From Mycolicibacterium fortuitum subsp. fortuitum (lineage in GTDB: Bacteria; Actinomycetota; Actinomycetes; Mycobacteriales; Mycobacteriaceae), in assembly GCF_022179545.1 (NCBI RefSeq), contig NZ_AP025518.1, forward strand, positions 744,001 through 808,000: 64,000 bases of DNA. Reading direction: 5' to 3'. Numbering within the stretch: position 1 is the stretch's first letter; every line of letters starts with the position of its first letter. The translations under genes were made by a program, and so were the position numbers. Shown piece after piece: positions 8,388 to 15,990 of this stretch. The notes under the pieces are model-generated. The model made no database searches and was not told the DNA's origin. It was given only the letters and a program-made list of their open reading frames with translations.

Positions 8388-9263
8388 TCACGCGGCCTGA
8401 CTGGCCGGTGCGGTCATAATCGCTTCGAATTCGATCGGGGTCAACCGCCCGAGTCCGGCTTGGCGTCGGCGGCGATGGTAGGTCCGTTCGATCCAGGTGA
8501 CGATCGCGATCCTCAACTCTTCTCGTGTGCTCCACCGGCGGCGATCGAGCACGTTCTTCTGGAGCAGCGCGAAGAAGCTCTCCATGGCTGCATTGTCGCC
8601 GGCCGCTCCGACACGGCCCATCGATCCAACCATCTCGTGATGGCCGAGCGCGTGCACGAATTTCCTTGACCTGAACTGAGATCCGCGATCAGAGTGCAGA
8701 ATGCAACCGGCCACATCACCGCGGCGTGCCACCGCGCTACTGAGCGCTGCAGCGGCCAGCCGGGACTTCATTCGAGAGTCGATCGAGTACCCGACGATGC
8801 GGTTGGAGAACACGTCCTTGATCGCACAAAGATAGAGCTTGCCCTCATCGGTGCGATGCTCGGTGATATCGCTGAGCCACAGCTGATTTGGACCACCAGC
8901 GGTGAAGTCGCGCTCGACAAGATCATCGTGCACCGGCGGGCCCACTTTGCCGTTCTTGCCGCGCTTCTTGCCGAACACGCTCCACCACCGGTTCTGCGAG
9001 CAGATCCGCCAACCAGTGCGCTGCGCCATCGGCTCGCCGGCATCGGATGCCTCTTCGACAAGGTAGCGGTAGCCGAACTCCGGGTCATCCTTGTGAGCAT
9101 CGAACAGGGCATTGGCGCGATACGCCTCGATGACCTCAGCGTCGGTGATGGGATTGGCCCGCCAGCGGTAGTAAGGCTGGCGGGCGAGCTTGAGTACCCG
9201 GCACGTCACCGCGACGGGGATCCCATCGGCGGCGAGCTCACTTACGAGCGGGTAGAGCCTTTT
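8388..9263 (-). CDS. IS3-family transposase OrfB (made by -1 frameshift from orfA)
   Basis: The DDE integrase domain is complete: WLSDITEH with YLCAIKDVFSNRIVGY, then LHSDRGSQFRS, then AMESFFALLQKNVLDRR carry the two Asp and the Glu. The frame is open upstream of the first in-frame GTG at 9209, back to an A-rich slippery site (GGGAAAAGG, 9258-9266). Moving back one base there turns LPGKGSTRS of OrfA into LPGKRLYPLVSEL, giving the usual OrfAB fusion transposase. A stand-alone protein from 9209 is also possible. Confidence 0.85.
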   Translation of the reverse strand, partial: KRLYPLVSELAADGIPVAVTCRVLKLARQPYYRWRANPITDAEVIEAYRANALFDAHKDDPEFGYRYLVEEASDAGEPMAQRTGWRICSQNRWWSVFGKKRGKNGKVGPPVHDDLVERDFTAGGPNQLWLSDITEHRTDEGKLYLCAIKDVFSNRIVGYSIDSRMKSRLAAAALSSAVARRGDVAGCILHSDRGSQFRSRKFVHALGHHEMVGSMGRVGAAGDNAAMESFFALLQKNVLDRRRWSTREELRIAIVTWIERTYHRRRRQAGLGRLTPIEFEAIMTAPASQAA

Positions 9264-9550
9264 CCCGGAAGGTTGGCCTGTGACAGATAGGCCGCAGCCC
9301 GGCGCAGCACTTCATTCTCCTGCTCGAGCAGCTTGATCCGACGCCGCGCATCCCGCAGCTCAGCGGACTCGCCAGTGCGCTTGCCCGGCTTGGCGCCCTC
9401 GTCGATATCGGCTTGGCGCATCCACTTGTGCAGCGTCACCGGGTGCACACCGAAATCAGTGGCGATCTGCTCGATCGTCACCCCGTCATCGCGGTCGCGG
9501 GCGACCCGGACGACATCGTCACGGAACTCGCGAGGGTAGGGCCTTGCCAT
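9242..9550 (-). CDS. IS3-family transposase OrfA
   Basis: The 102-residue protein starts at the ATG at 9550 (MARPYPREFRDDVVRVARDR). It has the IS3 HTH (IEQIATDFGVHPVTLHKWM) and a C-terminal leucine-zipper-like helix (RRRIKLLEQENEVLRRAAAYL). An in-frame start further upstream at 9601 would lie in the IS end and is less likely. The frame ends at 9242, just past the proposed slip site that leads into orfB. Confidence 0.88.
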   Translation of the reverse strand: MARPYPREFRDDVVRVARDRDDGVTIEQIATDFGVHPVTLHKWMRQADIDEGAKPGKRTGESAELRDARRRIKLLEQENEVLRRAAAYLSQANLPGKGSTRS

Positions 9551-9623
9551 GCTGACATCCTTCCAGCTCACCCACCCTGGGCAAGCCAACTCAGATGTCA
9601 CCTATCCGTGCAGCAGACCCATT

Positions 9624-10512
9624 CGGTGCCGTGCCTTCCCGCGCGTCGGTGTGGCGGATCCTGACCCGCCACGGGGTGATCGTCGCGCAACCGCAGAAGC
9701 GGCCGAAATCGGCCACCAAGCGCTTCACCTTCCGTCGCCCGAACGAGTGCTGGCAATCCGATTGGACCGGATGGGCACTGGCCGACGGGGCCCCGGCAGC
9801 AATCGCCGGCTCCCTCGACGACCACTCTCGTTATCTGGTCGGGCTACGGGCCGGCCCCGGTGATGGCACCAATGAGTTGGTGTGGTCGGTGATGGTGGCC
9901 GGGATGGCCGAATGTGGTGTTCCGGCAATGTCATTGGCCGACAACGGATTTGTCTACACCGGAAAATGGCGCGGGTTCGAATGTTCGTTTGAGGCCAACC
10001 TGCGGGCCCTGGGCACCGTCACGATCAACTCGCGCCCATTTCATCCGCAGACCTGCGGCAAGATCGAACGGCTATGGCAGACGCTCAAGAAGTGGCTGCG
10101 GGCCCGGCCCGCCCCGGCCACCATCGCCGAGCTCAACGATCTCCTCGACCAGTTCCGTGAGTTCTACAACCACCAACGGCCGCATCGCGCCTTGCACGGA
10201 GCCACTCCCGCCGAGGCGTTCGCCGCCACCGCCAAGGCCCGCCCCGCCGATCGAACCCTGGCCGCGCCGGTGCTGGTCACCCGCCACACCGTCACCAAGC
10301 ACGGATCCCTGTTCGTTGCGCCCTACCAGGTCCACGTCGGCGTGTGCTGGGCCGGCCACCTGTGCGACAGCGTCCGCGACGGCGAGCACATTGCCATCTT
10401 CAGCGGCGCCGTTCTGGTGCGGGAGCTCACCGCCAACCCGCGCAAGATCTATCAACCTGGCGACAAACGCATACGAACCCGCCGCACACCCGCACCCAAA
10501 CCGGCACCATGA
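9624..10512 (+). pseudogene. IS481-family transposase, C-terminal catalytic part
   Basis: This part carries the rve/DDE domain: NECWQSDWTGW, SLADNGFVYTG and CGKIERLWQTLKKWL contain the Asp, Asp and Glu. It ends with a lysine/arginine-rich tail. The reading frame is open back to an ATG at 9595 inside the IS3 end, so a truncated protein without the HTH could be made, but it would lack sequence-specific end binding. Together with 8051-8355 it forms the full transposase. Confidence 0.85.
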
Positions 10513-10564
10513 GTGTCAGCGATGTCCCGAGACAAAAGTGTTAGCGATGTCCCGAGACACCACA

Positions 10565-10579
10565 TGCTCGATAGTGACT
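10565..10579. repeat. 15-bp direct repeat, right flank of IS481 composite
   Basis: An exact copy of TGCTCGATAGTGACT found at 7953-7967, immediately outside the right inverted repeat. Confidence 0.8.
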
Positions 10580-10599
10580 GCAATCCTCGGTACTGATGG

Positions 10600-11535
10600 C
10601 TAGGCGGCGCGGTCGAGTCGATCGAACTCACAGCGAGGCCCGCATGGGTGGCCGGCCACCGCGATCCCGTGCTGCTGCAGCACCTGAGCGATCTTGCCTG
10701 CGGTCTGACAGGGCCGGTCGAAGACCTGCCCGTAGGAGAGCCTGACAGTGGAACGGCCATCGGCGGCGGCGTCGAGATCCCGTTCGAAATCCGCATCGCG
10801 CCGGGGCGTCGAATCATGGTGCACGCGGCCGTCGAGCTCGACGATGAGCCGTTCGCTGTACTCGGCATCGCGGTAGCAGACGCCGACGGAGGACTTGGCC
10901 CGCTTCTGTCGCGCGGCCTTGGGCAGACCATGCGGACGCTCGACGCGAACGAGATAGCCGTGCTCAAGGACCGAGCAGGTGCCGTCGGCGATATCGACCA
11001 GCACCCCGCGTAACCACCGGCGACGACGGACTCGAGCCCGTGAATCGAGCACTCGGAGCAGCCGATCTGCGGTGGTTCGCCGCGACTGGCAGGCGTTGGC
11101 CAGGACTGCAATGGCATCGAGTTCGGACACGGCGCGGCATGCGACGTCGATCGCGGCTTCGTCGTAACGCATCCGCGGTGGGCTGACGTTCCACAGGACT
11201 CGCTCGTGGAGGTTCACCAGATGGTGAATGCGAACTCCTGCCGGCTCAGCCAATATCGCGCGGTGTTGTGCGACGGCGACATGGATGGGCAACGCGTCGG
11301 CTCCGAGGGCGGAATCGAGGCACAGCGCTGCCGGGGCCGCGTAAAGCACTGCGGCCCAGGCGCGTTGCGACCACGTCAATGGTCCGGTGTGCTGGACGTA
11401 CACGCCCGTGTGCACCCGCGCCCACTCGTTACGCCTGAGCAACCGCCGAATCTCGTGGTCCCGCAGCCCGCCATCCAGCGCCTGGCTGCGGGAGATCACG
11501 CCGTCCTGTCGGCGAAGAAGCTCGTCAACGTCCAC
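10600..11535 (-). CDS. DUF559 / AbiEi-like domain protein
   Basis: The 311-residue product starts with a winged-helix-like segment (ELLRRQDGVISRSQALDGGLRDHEIRRLLRRNEWARVHTGVYV), the pattern of AbiEi-type N-terminal domains. It ends with a Vsr/DUF559-like nuclease fold: YSERLIVELDGRVHHDSTPRRDADFERD, where the E-x10-D layout is typical. Mycobacteria carry many such single proteins; whether this one is an antitoxin-like regulator or a nuclease cannot be told. No toxin partner lies next to it. It is convergent with the Hsp70-like gene across the IS insertion. Confidence 0.65.
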   Translation of the reverse strand: MDVDELLRRQDGVISRSQALDGGLRDHEIRRLLRRNEWARVHTGVYVQHTGPLTWSQRAWAAVLYAAPAALCLDSALGADALPIHVAVAQHRAILAEPAGVRIHHLVNLHERVLWNVSPPRMRYDEAAIDVACRAVSELDAIAVLANACQSRRTTADRLLRVLDSRARVRRRRWLRGVLVDIADGTCSVLEHGYLVRVERPHGLPKAARQKRAKSSVGVCYRDAEYSERLIVELDGRVHHDSTPRRDADFERDLDAAADGRSTVRLSYGQVFDRPCQTAGKIAQVLQQHGIAVAGHPCGPRCEFDRLDRAA

Positions 11536-11616
11536 CGAGTCGATGCTCGTGGACAGGCGCCGCCGCGGCCAGAGGCATTCTGAGGCCTGTGGATAACCGG
11601 CTGAACGCCGAGCCGG

Positions 11617-12075
11617 CTATGGGTTCGCCGGCGGCGCCGTGGTTGTCGTCACCGGTGCGGTCGTGGTGGTCGTCGTCGGCGCAGTGGTCGTGGTCGTCGT
11701 CTCGGTTGTGGTGGTCTCGGTCGTCGTAGGAGTGGTCTCCTCGACCGTCGTGGTGGTGGGTACCACGGTTTCGGTGACGGTGCGCGTCGGCGCCGGAACC
11801 ACGGGGGCCGACGTGGCGACCGATGTGGTGGTGGTCGTGGTGGTCGACGCCGTCGTTGTGGTGGTCGTCGAGGGCGAGTCCGACGAGAACAGCTGCACCA
11901 GGGCGTAGATGACCAGCGCCGCGATGACCGCCCCAGCAGCCCCCATCCCGATCAATGCCGCGGGTTTGCGGTACCACGGAACGGGTTCGGGAGCGAGCGG
12001 TGCGGGTGGTTCTGAGTACTCGCCGTAACTGGGGGCGTACTGGGTGGGCTCGTCGTCGTCGTAATAGTTCGACAC
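11617..12075 (-). CDS. Thr-rich single-pass membrane protein
   Basis: The 152-residue product has an acidic, Tyr/Pro-rich cytoplasmic head (MSNYYDDDEPTQYAPSYGEY), a transmembrane helix near residues 38-62 (ALIGMGAAGAVIAALVIYALVQLF) and a tail of almost pure Thr with a few Val, Pro and Glu. The layout matches the neighbour at 12095-12568, which points to an old duplication. The Thr tail could be an O-mannosylated extracellular stalk. No catalytic motif is seen. The stop-to-start gap to the upstream gene is 19 bp, so the two are likely co-transcribed. Confidence 0.7.
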   Translation of the reverse strand: MSNYYDDDEPTQYAPSYGEYSEPPAPLAPEPVPWYRKPAALIGMGAAGAVIAALVIYALVQLFSSDSPSTTTTTTASTTTTTTTSVATSAPVVPAPTRTVTETVVPTTTTVEETTPTTTETTTTETTTTTTAPTTTTTTAPVTTTTAPPANP

Positions 12076-12094
12076 GCGCCGATGGTAGGCGCGT

Positions 12095-12568
12095 TCAGCC
12101 GCCCGGTACCGGATACAGCGTGCGTGTCACGTTGGTGCGCGGTCGGTGGTACGTCGTGGTCGGGTACTCGCCGTAGCCCGGGTTGCCCGACTCAGTCGTA
12201 GTCGTGGTGGTGGTTGTCGTGGTCGTCGACGTCGGCGACGTCTCCGAGGTCGACGTCTCCGAGGTCTCCGAGGACGACGTGGTTGAGGTGTCCGACGGCC
12301 CGCCGAACTCCGTGGTCATCGGCAGGCGGCTGGTGGTGGTCCGAGTCGTGGTGGACTTCGTCGTCTTCGACGTCGACGTATAGGTGGGCGGGACGAAGTC
12401 GATGGGTGCGTCTTCGGGGCCACCCGAGCCGGTCAGCGAGACGGCCACCCACACCACCAGGCCGATCACGGCGAGGGCAGCGGCGCTGGCCCCGGCGACT
12501 GCCGGCGTCGAGTGATGCCAGGGCGCCTCGGGAGGCTGCCCCTGCTCGTCGTCACCGGTCACGGGCAC
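12095..12568 (-). CDS. Thr/Ser-rich single-pass membrane protein
   Basis: The 157-residue product has a short cytoplasmic head, a transmembrane helix near residues 22-46 (PAVAGASAAALAVIGLVVWVAV) and a Ser/Thr-rich tail containing repeated SETSETSTSETS and a poly-Thr run. It ends with YHRPRTNVTRTLYPVPGG. It begins 33 bp after the oxidoreductase gene and is followed at 19 bp by the similar gene at 11617-12075. It may be a glycosylated surface stalk; the function is unknown. Confidence 0.7.
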   Translation of the reverse strand: MPVTGDDEQGQPPEAPWHHSTPAVAGASAAALAVIGLVVWVAVSLTGSGGPEDAPIDFVPPTYTSTSKTTKSTTTRTTTSRLPMTTEFGGPSDTSTTSSSETSETSTSETSPTSTTTTTTTTTTTESGNPGYGEYPTTTYHRPRTNVTRTLYPVPGG

Positions 12569-12601
12569 CGATACTATGCCCGGCCGTGAAACGGCCTTCG
12601 A

Positions 12602-13531
12602 TCAGCTCAGCTGACGGATGACTTCACCCGCGAAAAGCTCCAGATGATCCAGATCGGATTGGTCGAGCATTTGCAGGTAAACCCGCTGCACGCCCGCCTC
12701 ACGGAACGGGCCGAGCTTGTCGACGATCTCGGCAGGAGTGCCGACCAACGGCGAGTTGCTGCGCAGTTCCTCCACCTCGCGGTTGATGGCTGCGGCCCGC
12801 GCGGCGATCTGCGCTTCGTCGCTGCCCGCGCAGAGCACGAAGGCTGCCGAATAGGCCATGGAGTCGGTCGAGCGGCCTGCCGCGGCCACTGCGTCGGCTA
12901 CCCGGGTGAACTGCGTCTTCAGAGTGTCCAGCGGCACGAACGGCACGTTGAACTCCGAGGCGAACTCGGCGGCCAGCGCAGGTGTCCGCTTGGCGCCCTG
13001 GCCCCCGATGATGATCGGCAGATCCGACTGCGTCGGCTTGGGTAGCGCCGGGGAGTCGACGACGGTGTAGTGCTTGCCGGAGAAGTCGAAGGTCTGGCCA
13101 ACCGGTGTCTTCCACATTCCGGTGAGGATGCGCAGTTGCTCTTCGAGCCGGTCGAATCGCTCGCCGAGGGGTGGGAACGGGATGGCGTAAGCCTGGTGCT
13201 CTTCTTCGAACCAGCCTGCGCCGAGCCCCAATTCCACGCGGCCGCCGCTCATTTCGTCGACCTGAGCCACCGATATGGCCAGCGGACCCGGGTAGCGGAA
13301 GGTGGCCGAGGTGACCATGGTGCCCAGTCGGATCGTCGAAGTTTCGCGCGCGATGCCGGCCAGGGTCACCCAGGAGTCGGTGGGCCCGGGCAGGCCGTCG
13401 CCGCTCATCGCCAGGTAGTGGTCCGATCTGAAGAAGGCGGAGTAGCCGAGCGCTTCGGCGGCGCGGGCCACCGCGAGCTGATCGGAGTAGGTAGCACCTT
13501 GCTGGGGTTCGACGAACACACGGAAATCCAC
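12602..13531 (-). CDS. LLM-class F420-dependent oxidoreductase
   Basis: The 309-residue product begins at a GTG (VDFRVFVEPQQGATYSDQLAVARAAEALGY, split here as the luciferase-like first strand and helix). It carries the family landmarks SDHY, GTMVTSATFRYPGPLA and VELGLGAGWFEEEHQAYG-like residues around 110-125. Such proteins use F420H2 or FMN on unknown substrates. Longer in-frame starts to 13603 would overlap the upstream giant gene and lack family similarity. It follows that gene by 22 bp. Confidence 0.85.
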   Translation of the reverse strand: MDFRVFVEPQQGATYSDQLAVARAAEALGYSAFFRSDHYLAMSGDGLPGPTDSWVTLAGIARETSTIRLGTMVTSATFRYPGPLAISVAQVDEMSGGRVELGLGAGWFEEEHQAYAIPFPPLGERFDRLEEQLRILTGMWKTPVGQTFDFSGKHYTVVDSPALPKPTQSDLPIIIGGQGAKRTPALAAEFASEFNVPFVPLDTLKTQFTRVADAVAAAGRSTDSMAYSAAFVLCAGSDEAQIAARAAAINREVEELRSNSPLVGTPAEIVDKLGPFREAGVQRVYLQMLDQSDLDHLELFAGEVIRQLS

Positions 13532-13553
13532 GAACGCCAGCCTATCGGCGATC

Positions 13554-15990
13554 TCAAGTGGGCGGCTGCTGACTGAGTTCGTCGAAGCGGGCGAGCGCGG
13601 CATTCAGGTCGGACTCGTCGAAGACTTCGCCGAGCCTGATTCGGTCGCCTTCCACGGTCAAGATGCAAACGTCCCGCCACTCGGCATCGAATCCGTCGCG
13701 GGAGGTCGCTGACGCTACATGAGTGACAACTGTTCCGATATCACTCAGCTGATGCACGGCCTCTACATGGATAGTGGCTTGTGACGTGATGTCCCAGATC
13801 GCGTGGAGCGACGCTCCCATGTCACCCGCCTCGATTGTGACTAGTCGCCGATGATCGATATCGATCCAGTTTGCTGTGGCGGCAGGAAGCTCGTGCCGAT
13901 TGAGTGCGGCGTAAACGCCAGTGACTACGGACCAGGTGCGCGCATAGGCGGCGGCTTCACCGGCGAGGTAGCGGGCGTCGAGTTCAGCGAAGGCCGCGTC
14001 GACGTCGTCGGAGTCGAAGGTGACCACATCGGCGATGAGCCCCTGGCTGTCCAGGCCGATGATTTCGAGAATTTCCACGTGGAATCCTTCGACCTGTTCA
14101 TCGCGGTTCGCGTATCGGGAGCGCCTGAGCGCCAAGCGCTCACCGCGTATCGCGATGACGGTTGCCAATGTGTTCCTGACGTTGAGCTCAGCGACTGCAC
14201 GAGCGTCTTCGAGGGCGGCATCCCGACCGCGACGGATGCCGGTGCTTACGATGTGACGGCGGTCCTCGCTGCGGATGTCGTCAGCCAGCATGGTCGCCAT
14301 TGCATCCAGATCCGGTCGGATAAAACACTTCTGTAGGCGCTCGTACGCCCGGCTTGCCGCGTTCTCCAACCGCAGCACCGGGCGGCTGAGTTCATCGAAG
14401 CGGGCCAACGCGGCGTCGAGGTCGCTTTCGTCGAAGACCTCCAAGCTGCTCAGCTGCTCGCCATCGACGGTGAGGATGATGACGTCCCGCCACTCGGCAT
14501 CGAAGCCCTCGTGCGAAGTGCCATTCAGCACTTGGGTGAACAGCGCTCCTGAATCATTCAGCCGATGTACGGCCTCGATGTAGAGGTTGATGTCCGGCGC
14601 CACAGTCCACGTCGCCCGGATGTACGGGGTGATGTCGCCGGGCTGAAACGCGGTCGCGCGCCGGTGGTCGGTGGTTACCCAGCCCTGCGTCGTCTTCAAT
14701 GGCTCACGTCGGTTGAAAGCCGCGACATTGCCGGCGATGGCCGTCCAGGTCCGCCTGTGGTCGGCGGATTGACCGGCGAGGTACCGCGCATCTAGCTCGG
14801 CGATCGCGGCGTCGAGATCGTCGTGGTCGAATGTGACCGTCACTGCAATCCGATCGTCGCTGTCGACCTCGATCACATGCAGGAGATCGAGGCCGAATTC
14901 CTCAGGTGCTCCACCACCGAGCGAGAACCGGGCTCCTACGAGCACGACACGCTCGCCCCGGATCGCTATGGCGGTTGGTGCCTGTGTGGCGCCGAGATCA
15001 GCTGCAATCCGGAAGTTCTCGACGAACGAATCACGGCCGATCTGCAGATCGGCGTTGATCACCTGGCGGCGATCGTCGAACCTGATGTCGTCGGTCACCG
15101 CCTCTCCCATTGCGTCCCAGTCGCGGGCGGCGAATCGCTCCAGGAAACGATCGGTCGCTCGGCTTGCCGCGTTCTCCAGGCGGCGAACCGGCTGGCTGAG
15201 TTCGTCGAACTTGGCAAGCGCGGCATCGAGGTCCGACTCGTCGAAGATCTCGCAGCGGGTGACGAGCTCGCCCTCGACCATCATGATGTCCACGGCCCGC
15301 CACTCTGCGTCGAAGCCCTCGGATGACGTGCCCCAGGCGGAGCTCGCCACGACCGCTCCGGATCTCGTCAGCCGATACACCGCGGTGGGGTAGATGCGGA
15401 TGTCTGGCGTGTCCTGCCACGAGGCTTTGATGTAGGCGACCTGATCGCCGCTCGCGAAGCCTGTTCCGTGACGGTGGTCCATATTGACCCAGTCGGGCGA
15501 AATCGGGGGAACTACACGTTTGTTGAGTGCCGCGAACCCTTGCGCGACGACGGCCCATGTTTCGGAGTACGGTGCGGCTTCGCCGGCGAGATATCGAGCC
15601 TCGAGTTCAGCGAAGGCGGCATCGATGTCGTCGACATCGAATACGAAGCGGGTCGATACCTGGTTGTCGGAATTCACCTCGATGATCTCGAGAAGGTCGC
15701 TGTGGAAAGGCTCGGGTTGCCGGCTTGCCGCGGCTCGGCTGCGACACAAGACGAGGTTTCTGCCACGGGTCGCGATAACGTCTGACCGGACTTCTGCGAC
15801 TCCGACCTCAAAGATTGCCGAAATCTCTGCAATCACCGCATCGCGCCCCGCTCTGCGGCCGGCATTGACTACCCGGCGGCGATCCTCGGTTGAAATGTTC
15901 TCGGCGAGAACCCTTCGAATTGCTTCCCAGTCTCGGACAGCGTAGTTCGCGATGATGCCCCGATACACGTGGCTGGCGGCGTTCTCCAGC
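13554..15990 (-). repeat. Three tandem ~810-bp coding repeats
   Basis: Segments encoding ENAASR lie near 14357, 15167 and 15977, and segments encoding FDESDLDAALARFDELS lie near 13573, 14386 and 15196. Both series have a spacing of 810-813 bp, that is 270 codons. Between units the DNA stays similar in places (for example CTGAGTTCGTCGAA), but most positions have diverged, so the duplication is not recent. Confidence 0.8.

Larger units (their letters stand above)
8356..9620 (-). mobile_element. IS3-family element, 1265 bp, nested in the IS481 transposase
   Basis: Terminal inverted repeats begin GGGTCTGCTGCACG at 8356, with its exact reverse complement ending at 9620, and continue as AGGTGACA after a 3-base mismatch block. 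A 3-bp target duplication ATT flanks it (8353-8355 and 9621-9623), as in several IS3 subgroups. It carries overlapping orfA and orfB on the minus strand. Both frames are open and the catalytic triad is present, so it may be active. Confidence 0.9.
7968..10564 (+). mobile_element. IS481-family element interrupted by an IS3-family element
   Basis: The element is bounded by the 15-bp direct repeat. Its ends are imperfect inverted repeats: TGTTCTGATCCGGGACATCG on the left and TGTGGTGTCTCGGGACATCG read inward from the right. Near each end the motif GGGACATCGCT occurs twice. Without the nested IS3 and one ATT copy its length is 1329 bp. Its single transposase gene is on the plus strand. The sharp boundaries and exact direct repeat suggest a fairly recent insertion. 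Confidence 0.85.
7941..10591. terminator. Palindrome split by the IS insertion (terminator-like)
   Basis: The left arm ACCGAGGATT (7941-7950) and right arm AATCCTCGGT (10582-10591) are perfect reverse complements. In the reconstructed pre-insertion sequence they are separated by an 18-base loop, and TTT follows the left arm. The site lies between the 3' ends of the convergent Hsp70-like and DUF559-like genes, where a bidirectional terminator is expected. The whole IS481 composite sits inside the loop. Confidence 0.55.

Noticed and set aside
8361..9606. Alternative IS3 borders at AGGTGACA/TGTCACCT with ATC flanks
   Set aside because: These leave the IS481 transposase out of frame, and the matching arms extend further out to GGGTC/GACCC, where the ATT duplication restores the frame.
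9595..9623. ATG at 9595 as an independent start of a second transposase
   Set aside because: The codons lie in the IS3 terminal repeat; the natural frame is the one restored by removing the IS3 element.
11639..11908. Plus-strand Val-rich frame that looks like a membrane protein
   Set aside because: It is the complement of the poly-Thr codons; the minus-strand protein has a head, helix and tail in order.
11640..12390. Possible simple-sequence or CRISPR-like repeats
   Set aside because: The repetition is GTGGTCGTC-type Thr/Ser codon bias with no fixed repeat-spacer pattern. No CRISPR array was seen anywhere in the window.
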